This document shows, piece by piece, positions 37,520-50,814 of a stretch of 64,000 nt of DNA. Position 1 is the first letter of the stretch; every line of letters starts with the position of its first letter. Location: contig SEMN01000064.1 of assembly GCA_005408345.1 (NCBI GenBank), forward strand, positions 1,240,001 through 1,304,000. Direction: 5' to 3'. The notes beneath the pieces are model-generated. The model had not been told where the DNA came from, made no database searches, and saw nothing but the letters and a program-made list of their open reading frames with translations. This DNA comes from Macquaria australasica (Eukaryota; Chordata; Actinopteri; Centrarchiformes; Percichthyidae). Made by a program: the position numbers and the translations under genes.

Positions 37520-40500
37520 CACTTGCACACAGACTCACTCATGCACACACACCACATGCATGCAGGTACGCAAAACCACACTTACACACTGAGGGGTAAA
37601 ACAATCAGTCACGTCACATAATATCACTTAATTTCAATTCAGCGGTCAAAGAATTATGCACAAATAGTGCATAGTGTACACACACATCCTAAAACTAAAT
37701 AAATAAATAAATTAGGTTGAGTGTACTTTGACAGGGAGCTAGTAAGAGCACAGAAGCAAGAGGTACTCCTGAATATTTCAACAGAAAACAAAAAGGAGGA
37801 GTTGGAAACGGGGTGGCAAAGGCATGCCAGATGTCTGAGGATTTAATGGGGGGTAAATGGAAATCAATCCCTTTCACTGCTCAAGACGCCCAATCATAAC
37901 ACATTGTTTTAATGGTCCCACTGGATGACATCCACAATATATGTGGAAGGAAGACGGCTCCACTGCTGACTATTATTATACCCAGTGGTTGCAAGCAGAG
38001 ACAGACATATAAATGAGGAACACTATGGGACACACTAAGTGGATAACCATAAAACAGACTATATGGAGGTTCAATGCAGGTCCCTTATTTTTAAAAAGAG
38101 ATCTGTTGTTATAGTTCTCAGAGGGGACTGAATTATTTATTTCACAGATTTGGTGTTCCTATTTTATCTCGTCTTTGTAATCATGAAGTCAGGCCAGTTT
38201 ACTGTGAGAGGAAAATAAGAAAACTGCAATGCATTTTAAACACTTGTATTTGTAAATACAGAGAAACGATTGTCAAAACTCACTTCCATTATATAATTTC
38301 ATGTTGCCTCGGATCAGATCTGAATATGATCTGAAGTTGAGACTGGTATTGGGATGCACAACTACGCAAAGTTGCTAATATACCAACATATGGTGTGTTT
38401 GCGTGCCATATGTGCCACAAAAGGCGAATATGCTCAGAATTTCACTGTGCCTACCTGGGTTCTTTACTCCCTGTGTCTGAATAAAGGAGTCAAAGCAGAG
38501 CATTTAATGGGAGCCGACACTATGGGGAACTTCATGTCACCAGAGACAACACAGCAAATTAGCTGATAATTAAATTTTTCTCCATTAGGGAAAGAGCAGA
38601 GTAATAACTCACACAGTAGGACTGCCAGCTCCATTAATGTCTCTATTCTCCTCATGTGGGAGGATAAAGGAGTGAGACAGGGATGTCAACAGCTCAAAAA
38701 CACACAGGAAGACGAGAGGAGATGGAGGAGGTCACATTCTCATGCAACCTTAATGACTGCATGAACAGTGGGACAAAGAGGATCTTGTATGTTCATTGTT
38801 TTGTTCATGGACTGCACAGCATTGCAAAGAAAGAGTAAAGTAGTTGGCTGGCTGTGCTATTGATTATCACAGCACTGGCCACTTGTCTCTTTTCAGTACA
38901 GGTGAAGATAATTCTTGTGGACGTGCACATGCGTTTGTGTGTGTGTGCTTGTGTGTATGTAATCACCCAGCTGTTGAAGGGGCTTTAGCCTCCAGCTGTT
39001 AGCGCGGTGATGACAGCGGTCCATGGCCCCACCTTCATGCTCACTGATCCGGGTAATTACCTCGTCCATCTGACCCCCTCCCCTCTAGACGCAACTCTGC
39101 CACCACCACACCACTCTGACCGTGCTGGCTGTCACAACACCATTGAGGACTGGTCTGAGAGAGAGCTATATGGATGCTATTGTTACACATGATACAAGTC
39201 TATTACACCACCAACCTTGAGATCATCATCTCTGCATGTTCATGTTGTAACATAAAGGCGAAGGCTAATGGATAAAGGTAGTGGTTGGCAAACAATGTTC
39301 ACATTGGCTATCATAAAGCCATCTTCTGTGTAACAAGAAGAAAGAGAGACATTTAAAGTGGAGCGACCCTCAGCAGCCCCCACTGTTAGCCTGAAGGTAA
39401 AGTTCACTGCCTCCATGTGGCCCTGTGACAATCTATGTGCCTGCCTTCATCAGAGGAGGTGGACACACAATCAGCCTTGGCAAGATTGTCCTCAACAATT
39501 GATGACAGGGAAGAGGTAGATGGGAGACAGGGAACGCATGCTGAGCCAAATACTTTCCCATCCTATTCTCCTCTATTGCTCCTCTCTTACAGTCTCTATG
39601 GCTCTCTCTCTCGGTGAGCAGAAACAAGAAAGACCCGGATGATCAGTAATTTCACAGCTGACAGACTTTCCTTTCCCTGATTTGATATCATTTGTAAAAA
39701 AGAAGGTAAATCTCCCTGCTCTACGTCTCTCCCCAGTGGGATATAATGCATTCTGTTCGTCTCATTTTCTGGAATACTGGGCGTGTGCAACAGCAGGCCA
39801 ATCTCAATTGGGCCAACCAGGAGGGGTAAAGGAGAGCAAATCGAGGAAAAGTGGGGAATGGAATTAAGACAATAGCTGTGCATCTGCCCCCTGAGCTCAC
39901 TGGTGTGAGTATGTACAGTATGTGTGTTTATAAAATGTAATGGAGAGCAACTGTATCTCTGCAGCCCATGTGAATATAATTAAGGCTGTACTATCAGCAA
40001 ACACCTGGACATCTGGCCCTGATACTAAACATCTTATTCCTTATTCCACAGAAACCGGTTTCATCAAACACAGCCTCATGTGTTAATATTAGTGTGTATG
40101 TATGTTTGTATTCAACTGTGTTTATATGTGTGTATGTTTAAACATAGAGTATAGATTGATTAGTATGCACAAGCAACACTTCACATCTGTGTTTATCCAA
40201 GCTTTCCCACCCTGCACTTGACTGGGTAGGCTGGCTACGTCCCAGTTCCCCCAGTGACCCCACTCCCCCCCGCATCACCCTGGAGGGGCTGCGTCAGCTG
40301 GACTGGACTGGGGATCAATGCTGGGGAAACAGCCTCATAATGGCCTGGATTAATGATGAAAAATTTGGTGTCATCCAGTTAGCTCCTGGATATTTATCAC
40401 TGGGGAAGGGTCGGTTGCCAATAGGAACCTCTTAGCACCCTCCTGACCTGGGAGGCTGGTAGCAGGACAAGAGTGTAACTGTGGTTGCTACTGTCTCCAG

Positions 40501-42960
40501 CTGGAGCCCTAATGGAGGTGCTCTCTGGGGCATTTGCTCAGAGGAGGATGGATACTCTTAAATGGATACTAGAGCTGTTGCTGCTGCTTTTTATAGGCCA
40601 GAGCTGCAGCCGCTGCTGCCACTGTTTCTATTTGAGAATGCCGCTCGCTTGAATGAACTGTCTGCAATCAATCTCACACACAGGAATGCTTTGCATGTCT
40701 CAGGTTTTCGCTCCACCTTCTTTGTGTAATAACCCTTAGAGGACAGAAAGAAAAGTCCTAAGAGAACACACTATATTCATTCCTCCCAACTGTGACATCT
40801 GCAGCTTAAGAGACAAAAGACAGTTTAAAGGAGAATAAATGCATTCAAGTGCATTTATCAGAAAAGACAAATCCCCATCCAAGCCAATAACCCTATCGTA
40901 GTTCTGCATGTTCAGAAAGACAGATAATACACAGACACAATCTCTTAAGGTACAATCATGGTCTCCTGAGACAGGTCTTTCACAAGGCCTTGAAGATGGA
41001 TTGGGTCAAGTCTACTGGTCTCCTGGTGACTGAGAGACAAGGCTATTACAGACCTGTCAAAGGAGGAGTGGGTCTGAGGAATCTACAACCACAGGATTTC
41101 AAATGGCTCTCCAATTACCTTTCAACAACCCAAAGTAATGTTGCCTCGGATGGAAAGATCTCAACAAAAGCCTACATGAAGTTCCTGCTTGTTGGTCTTG
41201 CACCTCCCACTTAAAGAAACATACAATATCTGCTGTGGTCTTCTGTGTTGTCAAGCCAATGACTATCCTTCTTTGGATATATACATTATAACAACATACA
41301 TGTCTGGTGCACTTGAATCCAACGTGCCTTAGAGTAACATGACTGAATACATTTTCATGAGAATCAGAACTAGCACTGCAGGTAGGGATCTAATTTTAGA
41401 ATCTGGACTTCATAACCATCTTCTGACCTGGTACTGACAACTTGAGACAAAATTACATTCATTTCAAATGAACACGGAGGGTTAAAGTGCAACATTTGGG
41501 AGACAAGGAGTCATGAAGAAAGGAGGCAGTCCTAGAACAAGGTAAATGGGTACCTGGAACAAGCAAACAAAGATGTGGAAATCAGGCTATATACAACTGA
41601 TGCAGATCCATTTAAAAATGCCTTGCTAACAAAATGAGAAGCCCGAGGTGGAAAAAAGTGTACCGAGCTTCATTCTTTCTAGGCTTACTGTAGTCCATAA
41701 AGTGTAAATGATTTAAATCTGTCTATCTGCTTGGCTGTATGCAAATATAAAGCATTTGTTCATATAAGCAAAGGGAAATGTATGCGTCAGAGTGGAAGAG
41801 AGACCACTGCAACCCATGAGGGCCCATTGTTCTATTTGCATCCAGCTTGTTGTGACCCTCACTCTGGGACTGTCTGTCTGGCTTTGTGTGGGCATCACTT
41901 CAATGCTCCTCCATGCCTTCTGTTTTTATTTGCTTTATGCTCTCCCTGCCTCATTGTTTTACTCACTGTTATGCCAGCTTTGACCCTAAGCAATAGGGAT
42001 CTGTCAGTCCTGAAAATCATAGGCAAATGTCACCAATGGTTTCCTTCAGCACATTCACTGCAAAGGAGGATAACACTGCCCCCTTCCCATGCTCAAAAAA
42101 CAAGACCCTCCTCACCAGTTTACCAAGACGACAGCATCCCCTGCCTCACCAAGCCCAAAATGTTGATTCCTAGCTTCCATAGCAAAGCTATAAATCCAAT
42201 GCAGCCATGGCACTAATGGACATAAGGCCTCTATCCAGGAATGTGAGGCATAAGCAGATACCAGGGCCTGAAGCAGGGGTGGGGGTGCGGGGGGCAATTA
42301 AGTGTGTGGCGCAGGGAGGAGTGCAGGTGTGTGGACTGGTGATAAGGACAGTGGTGCTGCCATTACTCATCCCCCACCAACAACAGCAAATAGACTGCCA
42401 GCAGATGACGGGTCTGCTCTGGCAGCCTCCGAAAGCTTTTCCTCAGCTGGAGAGAAGAGTGTGTGGCGGAACAGAGTGGATAAGGAATAGATAGCAAGGA
42501 AAAGCGCATTTCATCACGCCAGGAAAGACAGGGGGAAAAATGGTTGTATGCAATATTGTTGAGGGAAGAGTCGTTTAGAAAAATGAGGCGATTCTGCAGG
42601 CTGGCTTGTTTCAAAGCAATTAAGATTAATTAAGAGTTGCTGGTGGCACTTCATATTTGAGATACTGGGTTTTATTATCACTAAAGTGCAGCATTAAAGA
42701 GCCATACAGAAACATAATTTAAAATAATGTATTTACTAAAATAGAGAATATAACAAACATTACACCATTAGTCAATAAATCAACCTTTTCAAGATAGTAC
42801 CTGTGAAAAAGATTTCTCATTTTCTCCCATGGTTAATGGATACCAGTCTGTGACAGAGGAATCTGGTTGTGATTAATCAGACATAAAATAGTGGTAGGCA
42901 TATATTTTCTGTGAAATTGAAAATGGAAAGCAACATGATTCCAAAGTAAGAACAAAAATA
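37520..42960. other. Non-coding stretch, no gene seen
   Basis: No supportable gene. It includes a regulatory-looking segment at 38550-38660, TG-rich low-complexity sequence near 38935-38960, a G/C-rich patch with C runs near 40250-40300 and G runs at 42276-42294. The frame 40990-41214 contains KGGVGLRNL, faintly like a reverse-transcriptase tail, but nothing around it supports an element. The 161-codon frame 41731-42216 is unrecognised. Confidence 0.5.
38550..38660. promoter_or_regulatory. Candidate conserved non-coding element
   Basis: Contains TAATTAA at 38568-38574, CATTAG at 38583 and the palindrome CATTAATG at 38632-38639 within about 80 bases, in non-repetitive sequence. Motif evidence only. 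Confidence 0.25.
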
Positions 42961-43165
42961 AACCCATTAAGTTCTAATGATAATTAAAAATAAAAAGGAA
43001 TAGGGATTATTTCATTGCAAAGCTTCTTTCTCACATTTAACCCCAATACATGCTTAATTAAGCAGGTAGTTTGATATCTCTTCAGTGGTTATGAATTATC
43101 TGTTTGACTAACTATAATTAAGGCATAAAGATATGCACTCCTAAAGGATATAATTAGGAAATATG
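42960..43165. promoter_or_regulatory. Homeodomain-site cluster, candidate enhancer
   Basis: Four TAATTA cores lie within 177 bases (42981, 43055, 43115 and 43151). The second is the centre of a perfect 14-bp palindrome, TGCTTAATTAAGCA (43051-43064), which would suit two homeodomain molecules bound symmetrically. With about 30% each of A and T, roughly 0.1 such cores would be expected in this length, so clustering by chance looks unlikely, though local AT-richness raises the expectation. Confidence 0.4.
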
Positions 43166-44398
43166 CAAGTGGCCTTTCAGCATGCTCACCTTAAGAACTA
43201 CCACAATCCTTAACCCCTCAATGAATGTTCATTCCCATAAGAGAGTAAATTGGTGAATTGCCAAAAGAAGTTGGTTTGAATATCACTCTGCTGATATGCT
43301 GACAGTCTACCTCTATTAGTTCATCCACAGTCCCAGCAGTGCATCATTCTGCCCTGAGGATCTTGGTGGCCCCTTTCTCATGGTCAGCAGATCCTGCGTT
43401 GTCTCACTGGCCTTAGGGCTAAGGACATCCTGTCTGCCTGTCTACTAGGGCAGCCGCGGAGCACGACAAGCAGATGCATGCTGTTTCATGTGTAGCAGCA
43501 TGCATATGGATGTGCAGGTTCAACCACTTGACAAGGGATTGAGACCTGTGAAGAGAGCATCTCTGCTGAGGGACTAGGGAAAAGGGCATCTCTCTGCTGT
43601 GACAAATTCCTTGCCGTCTGTGACATTTATCATTGTCCCCTTCATATCTGTGTGCCATCATTTCACTTCTCTGTTTAAGCAACCTTGTGGGTAGCAAGGT
43701 GTCATGCCAAATGGATGCACGGCTAAAGATTGGTAACTGCTGCTAAAAATTCACAAGGGACATTGAACTTTGTGATGGAGAAAATGGGGGAAAATAAGTT
43801 TTTTGTTTTTATTTTTTATAAATCTATAAGCATTTTTTTCACTGCAATTCTTTCCTTCTCACTAATATGGCTGTTGGATCCTGATGTCAGCAGTTCCTTA
43901 TTCCCAGCTGCAGAGCCTTGGAATCTAGCACTCCTCCCTCTCGCTGGCCTCCGGCAGTCCAGTAGCAAAATAAAAGCTAGGTCTATTTAACCAAGAAGAA
44001 AAACAGCTTGGCTCAGTAGACAGATCTGAAGATATAATGTTCTTCACTGTACAAACTAAAATTTATACGACTGCAGTTATAATATGCAAATAAAGCAGGC
44101 TGTGGCAAGCAGAGCAGAGGACAGGAAAGAAGCCCTGGCTTCCAGACCGGGACTGATGCCACCTCACTGTTCCATCCCTCTGTCACCTGCTTGGCATCCT
44201 CTCTGTTTAATTAGCTGGTAGTAATCAAATCGTAGGAGATTAAGACCCCTAAAATACTGTAGGCAGATGATAAATCCTCAAGAGGCCTTGCGGAGGAAAA
44301 CAAAACACTGAAACTGTTTATTATGTTGAGTTGGAGGGAAGATTGAGTGAGACAGGACGAGAGAGAGGGGGAGAGAGAGAGCTTATCTCACATTTACC

Positions 44399-44417
44399 AA
44401 AAAAAAAAAAAAAAAAA
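44399..44417 (+). repeat. Poly(A) run, 19 bases
   Basis: Nineteen adenines after a GA-rich patch. No retroposon body is recognised upstream. Confidence 0.92.
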
Positions 44418-45117
44418 CAGATGGAGAAAAACAATGTGTAAATCACCTCACCAAGCAGAGGGCTGCAGTAATTAGACTAAACACACCCTGCACAAACACA
44501 CAAAACAAAAGCACACAGACTAAATTCACTGCATTAACTCTCTTTCCTATAAACTACATATAATTTGTACGAATGATTTTATTGTTATATGGCACAATGT
44601 ATGGCCATGACACCACCACTCCATTGCAATGATTCTTCATTTTTTCCTCATACCTGTGTAAGACGAAAGGGGACTTATTTCTCACTCTGCCGATGTCAAG
44701 TTCTATGATGTCGAATCATGATGGTGAAAATCATGAACTAAATGTATCTAAAGTGTGTCTACTGATCAAAGCAGTGGTTGTTTTTGCTCCAAGTTTTACA
44801 GAAGCGTCACTTCTGAGAGACACGCTTATCTGGAGCGGTGTAATAGCGGTATGCCCACAGTTGTCAGCCACATCAGTTTTTTGGCAAATTCTTGTGGGCA
44901 GATCTGTACTGGGGCTGGTAGTCATTATCATAAGTTACTTATGTGTGTGTCAGTGACACCAAATACGCATCAGATGCCTCCGTTAATACAGTACAGTTAT
45001 GCCTTCAATAGAATAATTTTAGTACAATAAGAATCTCATTACAAAACTGCAAAAAAGGGGATGAATGAAAGTCTGTACATGTGTAAGACTGCTCATGCAT
45101 CTATGAATGTGTGTGCA

Positions 45118-45138
45118 TGTGTGTGTGTGTGTGTGTGT
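45118..45138 (+). repeat. (TG)10 microsatellite
   Basis: Perfect 21-base TG tract in a TG-rich neighbourhood. Confidence 0.9.
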
Positions 45139-46870
45139 ATGTATGAATTTATTTTGACCCAGCAGTGTCTGATCCTCTTTATCCCAGTCTTAGAGCTGGG
45201 TGGTGCGTTGCGCTCCCTTGTCTCTGCCCCCCTCTTGTCACCAGAGCTAGAACAGGTGTAGCTGGATTTCTCTCTGTATGCTTACCACACACACGCACCC
45301 CACGTGTGCCTGGACACACAACACACAACCTTGACCTTTTCCCACAGAAATTGGAGGTGAAGGGGGGATCAAGGGGAGACAAGGGGGGCGGACAGCGATG
45401 GCAAGAGGAACGTGGGGTTGAATTTGAGAACAGAGTCACAGAGGGACATCAGGAACCAGGTATCTTATACAGAGCTAAAATGTGAACTTTGATCAAGTAA
45501 TAGAGGGAATGATGATGATGCTGAGGGGACAGAGAGATGAAGGCTATGAAGATGGAAAGACTTTAAGAATAGAAAGACTTGCTGTATTCAAATTGGCTAA
45601 ACTGAACTAGAGTATGTATGCATTTCAGCCACAAATTGTTATGGTAAGTAATTTCTACACAGAAGAATCTGACTTACAATCTGCGCTTTGGCTAAAGACA
45701 GAAAAGGACATAAAAATGATATTGTGGTTCGTAGTGGTAACTGTGGTATGGTAATATGGAAAGAGAATTAAGCTGTGGTGTTTTTGCTCTGCCTTTGTTT
45801 TAGCTAGGAGTCAGTGGGCGAGACATGCTTTCCTGGCTTTGATGAGTGTAATTATGCTTTAAAGTGTGCCGCAGGAGTAAATTCATTACCCAGCCAGCTA
45901 GCTCTGGTTGCCCGCTCTCTCCGTCTCCGTCTCCCCCAGCTCTATGCACACAGACAGGGCCTGCAGACACGCACACACACAGTAAGCTCCCCACAGACCA
46001 GCCACCGCTATAGGGCTACAGCTCTGCAGCCACAGCCCCCCTTCTCATCAGGGCTCTGGAACTCTCCATGCAACCCCAATCATATTGGATGAGTATGTGG
46101 AAAGAAAAGACGAGCGCTTACACACACATGTGCAGCAGACACACACGAATACAATACAACTTTACAAACACCCTCTGAAACATCCACCCACATTGCTTTG
46201 GGCTGTAATCTCTGCTTCTTCCTAGAGGTTCTCTGCAAAAACACTGGAATAACAATGACCCCAATTTCCTCCCACACACATCAACACACATGGAGTGCAT
46301 AATGGTGATCCTCATGACCAAAGCAAAGGAAAAGCTCCATGACATACATACACTACTGGCATGTAAATATCTAAATAAGCCCTAGTGTTTAAAATCTGAG
46401 CCTGTGTGCTCAAGTCTTTACAGACTGTGCAGCTGGGGTCAATCCCAAAATTGATGGGATTGATTCTCTGGACCAAACTGTCTATCACAATTGGAAAGGT
46501 AGATGTGGAATCGAGTGGAGGGTCTCAGCAGATTGGTCGATGGCCAGAGGGAATTGACCATTACAGTCTTGGATTGCTGCAACTGTGAAGAGCCCTCAGC
46601 ACTCTTATAACCAAACAACACATGGCAACGGAAGAGATTTGTGAACTCTTTATTGCATTTGGGTGTGCGTATGCATGTGTGTTTATGTTTAAGCTGTAAG
46701 CCATGTCTTATCACTCTGACCCTAGACGTACGGCGGAGATGGTGTTACCCCTCCTCTTCCTGTCACTTCTTTTCCACTCCAGGGAGCCTACCAATTTAAG
46801 GCCTCACAGCGGGGGCATATTGTGTATTAACAGTCCATCTATACAGGGCACTAGCTGCTTCCATATTTAT

Positions 46871-46923
46871 TGTGTGTGTGTGTGTGTGTGTGAGTGTGTG
46901 AGAGAGAGAGAGAGAGAGAGAGA
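46871..46923 (+). repeat. (TG)n-(AG)n compound microsatellite
   Basis: TG tract 46871-46900 with one interruption, passing directly into a GA tract 46900-46923 and then a degenerate GA/GGA tail to about 46942. Confidence 0.95.
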
Positions 46924-46949
46924 AAGGGAGAGAGGGAGGGAGACATGTG

Positions 46950-49295
46950 TTTTTTTTTAACAAATCTGTCATTAACTATGCTTCCTGCAGTCATGCAAAT
47001 CTTTCACTTCACAATTATTCTGTTTCAGTCTCTGATCCATTAATCTGTATGTCAGATTGTGTGTGTCTATAAAAGATGCTGCAGCCATTTTACAAGACCT
47101 CGGTTATGTCTGTCAGTCTGTCTGTCTGTCTTTGGGAAAAATGTCCGCAGCCTCTCATCTCATCCCCTTTCCCAGCATGTCGGCCTGTGTGTCTGTGAGG
47201 ATTCATCATGCATCCTTAGGAGTCGATCAAGGGGAAAACACCTCCCTCTTTCTCCCCGCTCTCCCTCCTCCAGCTCCTCTTGCCCTCATCTAACATTAAT
47301 GGCTGTTGGTTTTTTAATGAGGAAGTGGGTGTCCCTGTGCAGCGTGTCCGTAGAGGGCCTGCATAGGAGGGGGGTTGAGGGGGAGGGGGAGGGGGCAGAG
47401 ATGTACTGGTGCAAAACACATCCCCCGGCAGTGAAGCTCAAACGCCAGCCTAGCAGGGTGGGACTGAGGGGGGGCACGCTCTCAGTAAATATTGCCATGC
47501 CCTCCTTCAGCCTTCAAAGAGCAAAACAAGCCAACTGCAGCATTCTGCCTCTCTTGCTCTCCTCTACACACTGTGAGCAGGCAGTATGCATTATGATAAT
47601 AGACATGCTTATGTAAAGCTGCTACCAAGTGTTTTGTGAATCAGAAAGGCCTTTGTAAGTAGTACATAATTGCATACTGTCTTTTTTTGCTTCCCTTATT
47701 GTTGCAATGTGAGAACTGTCTTGTCTAATTAGGAGCAACAGAAAGACTGTATAAAGAATATGTTTTAGAAATTAACATAAACAAAAACATCAACTTTAGC
47801 TTCCTGCGCATCCCTACACTTGTGACTAAAGAGTTAAGGCCTAAAAAACAAACTTGTTTTCTATCGATGTGCTGGATGTGCAGTGAAGAAAAAGCAAAGC
47901 AAAGCAATTTACAAACTAACAATTTACCACTCTTTCATAGTTAAAATCAGAGCATCAAAATTTAGATCAATGCAGCACCTGCTACTGTGGGAAACTCAGC
48001 TTGTGCTATAATGCCCTCAGCGGGTTCTCACGTAGGCGATTCTGTTTGTACGCTTCATTGATGAATAAATATGTCTTTCATACTTAAAATGCAGAATGTT
48101 ACACTGAATCAAAACACATCTGGCTGTAAACCATATCACCAACAATATCATTTTTATTAGCATGCGGCTCTATTAGTGGGTCACCACTGGTAAAAAATGT
48201 TGCCTAACAGTGAAGACTAATCTGTTCAGTGGCACACAAATTCTCCCATTTTCTCTGGTGTATAAACAATGGATAAAGCCTTAAGAGTGCACAGTCAGTC
48301 TGTATTTCTGCAAAAAAAAAAAAAATCTATTTTTGGATTCCACAAGAAACAAAAGTCATGGGGAAAAAGTATGCTCTCAAAAGTGCTAAAAGTAAATCAA
48401 CACATTAATTGTGAATATCTATTGAAAACAGACACATGGTTTTATTGGGGTGAGTTTGCCCTTTGGGTTTATGCAAGTGTGGGTGTTTACCCCTCAGTAA
48501 GCCCTTCCACTGCCTATTTGTAAACTCAGCTGAGCGTTCACTGCTACATATTTCTTAATAACACTTACATATTTATAGTCTAATAGCAACCCACCCAGCT
48601 GTAGACACAAAATGGACCTTTTCCCTTACCCTAACCCTTTGTTATTAATGACAATGAAAACAACAGCAGCCAAACTGAAGAATGGACGACAATGAAACGC
48701 AATTGGAGGACTGGACAGACCCGTTGAGGAATGAGGGCAGGTGACAACGATGAGGAAACTTATTCAGCCTCTTGATGACATGCTCTACTATACACACTGC
48801 AGTCTTTGGTAATTACCTCCTTCCTTCCCATCCCCCTTTCAAGCTAGCTTCAGTTCCGCTAGCCTCATACCTATACCATATTTTCTTCTAGACAGTTTCT
48901 TTAGTCTGTCTACTTACTAGTAAAGTTTTAACATTTCATCATCTGCAATTGCATGTTCAAATAAATAAAATAACTTAAGACTGACTGAATGATGATAGAT
49001 TTTGTGGAAATACTGCATGACAGAAATAGAGGTTTGTTTTTACAATATTGTTCAGTCTATTAGTGACATGCTACGAACAGAACACAAAAGACACTTGTTT
49101 GATGGGTCTCTAGAGCTCTCAGCCATACCCTCATACTGCACTCTGCTAGCTAAAAGAGTGGAGCACACACAAGCATATTGCCAGTGAGAGTCTGAAATGA
49201 CATGCAACAAAGACACTGAGATACTGGCAGCCAATTAAATAAAGGAAATGGCCTTCATCATTGTATGATTAATGGAGCACACCATTAGTGCATAA
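46950..49295. other. Non-coding stretch, no gene seen
   Basis: Contains a short (TGTC)n patch near 47105-47130, a G-quadruplex motif at 47369-47395 and otherwise unique, AT-rich sequence. The 185-codon frame 47059-47616 is the longest in the window. It starts in the simple repeat, runs through the G-rich patch and resembles no protein, so it is not called. Confidence 0.5.
47369..47395 (+). other. G-quadruplex motif
   Basis: Four guanine runs of 6, 5, 5 and 5 bases separated by loops of 4, 1 and 1 bases. Short loops and long runs make this a strong candidate for an intramolecular G-quadruplex on the plus strand. Confidence 0.8.
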
Positions 49296-49300
49296 TGTTG

Positions 49301-49314
49301 CCCCCCCCCCCCCC
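49301..49314 (+). repeat. Poly(C) run, 14 bases
   Basis: Fourteen cytosines, about 40 bases before the TG tract at 49357. Confidence 0.93.
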
Positions 49315-49356
49315 TTCCCTATCTCTACCTGTGTGAGTGTGTGGTACATTTATATC

Positions 49357-49395
49357 TGTGTGTGTGTGTGTGTGTCTGTGTGTGTGTGTGTGTGT
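49357..49395 (+). repeat. (TG)n microsatellite, 39 bp
   Basis: TG tract with a single TC interruption near 49375-49376. Confidence 0.94.
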
Positions 49396-49399
49396 AGAA

Positions 49400-50810
49400 G
49401 AGTAAGCGACAGGGAGGGGTGGCGGATACCACCCGAGTCCCCAGGGTGTAGTAGCTGGAGGTATTCATCGCTCTCTCCTCCCTCTGAGTGATAATTCTGG
49501 TGTTATTCAGGCAGGAGTGGGACGGGCAGTGCTGGGCCCGTGATGAAGCACCATGGCCTTTAGAAATTCATTTCCACCCAGCATTCATCTCATTCCCATT
49601 CAGCGCTGGGCTACACCCTGCACTCACACCCATACACAGAGAGAGAGTCATTACAGAGCCATGATCCATACTCAAAGACCCGTTACTATCCACCAATTAT
49701 AAAAAATCTCCACCAAATATGAAAAACAGCTCCAAGCAAGCACCAGAGCACTTCCCCTCGGCTACAGGTGAAGTATGAATGTAGACAGAAATATAGCGCA
49801 CCAGGAGGGTGGAAAAAGTGATAGAGATGAGAGGGAGATATTTTCTGGTCTTGGTCTCTGTGTTTGTTTCCACTGTATCAGAGCATATGTCCAGATCAAA
49901 AGCTGTCAAGAAGCTGACAGTTTTTCTGCCTTAATGAAAACTCCAATCTGTTTTTGCTGTGCACCAGAGAATAGCACACCACAGCAGACAGGCAGATAGG
50001 CTAGGGATGAAGGAAGTGCTACAATGCATATGCCTAATCAATGCCCCTCACTACCAGGCAGAAGTAAAAAATCTAAGTTGCCTACTGACCAAACGGCCAC
50101 ATTACCATAGCCCTAAAACTGCATTAACAAGGCACGTTTCAAGTCAAGTTAGAGCAGAGACAGGAATATTTATAACAAAGGGAAGAGTTAGCACTGAGAC
50201 CCTGACTATCTATAGAGGACAGAGCTCACTCCCAGATGTCAAGTCTCCAGCCTCACCTTTAACATTCTTGGATGAGCAGCCTCAGAAGAGCAACAGGCTC
50301 AACAACAAATGCCCTCTCTATAGTCCCCTGACTGCCCTTCAGTGACCATGTCACGCCCCCTAGACAAACGTATACCCCTAAAACATCTGCTCAGCAAGCT
50401 AACGTTCCATCCCCCCATCTGCACAGCGTGCACCCTCGACCACTCTCACTTAGCTGCCACACCCCTACACCATCCTCTCAACTTCCACTTAGCAGTCCAT
50501 CCACATCAAACCCCCCCAAGCAGACATTTGCACACACACGGACACAGGCTGTGCACTGAGTAGGCTTGGCCCAGCTTGGCAACTAGCCCTGCCTGTCCGT
50601 CTGTGTGCTCACCCCCTGAGCCAGCGCATCAGGATAGCCTTCCCCATGGGGTGGTGGAGGCTGCTGTGTTGGCTCTACCACAGTACCACAGAAGTTCCAT
50701 AGTGCCTCGATTGGCAGGCAGACTGATGGGTCCCCAACCGCTGATGCCTGCCAATTGGTGTGCCCCACTCCTACAATGACTAGGCCCACAACCATCATTC
50801 AGCAAACTCT
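49400..50810. other. Non-coding stretch, no gene seen
   Basis: Unique sequence; 50220-50560 is noticeably rich in C on the plus strand. The 128-codon frame 49959-50345 resembles nothing known. A CTCF-like core is noted separately at 50353-50366. Confidence 0.5.
50353..50366 (-). promoter_or_regulatory. CTCF-like core motif
   Basis: The minus strand reads TGTCTAGGGGGCGT. The AGGGGGCG core matches the CTCF binding consensus, with mismatches in the left flank. One partial match is weak evidence for an insulator. Confidence 0.2.
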
Positions 50811-50814
50811 GGAA

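Larger units (their letters stand above)
43170..46865. other. Non-coding stretch, no gene seen
   Basis: Unique sequence with a purine-rich GA patch at about 44347-44385, an A run at 44399-44417 and a TG tract at 45118-45138. Open frames of 86-106 codons occur on both strands at 45165-45485 without recognisable domains. Confidence 0.55.

Noticed and set aside
40990..41214. Peptide with KGGVGLRNL resembling the tail of LINE reverse transcriptases
   Set aside because: No catalytic motif or similar sequence upstream in any frame; the match is a few residues.
47059..47616. Longest open frame in the window, 185 codons, plus strand
   Set aside because: It starts in a TGTC simple repeat and runs through a G-rich tract. 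Its peptide matches no family I know, and overlapping frames of 67-78 codons occur in other phases and strands.
48626..48642. CCCTAACCCT telomere-like string
   Set aside because: Fewer than two full units.
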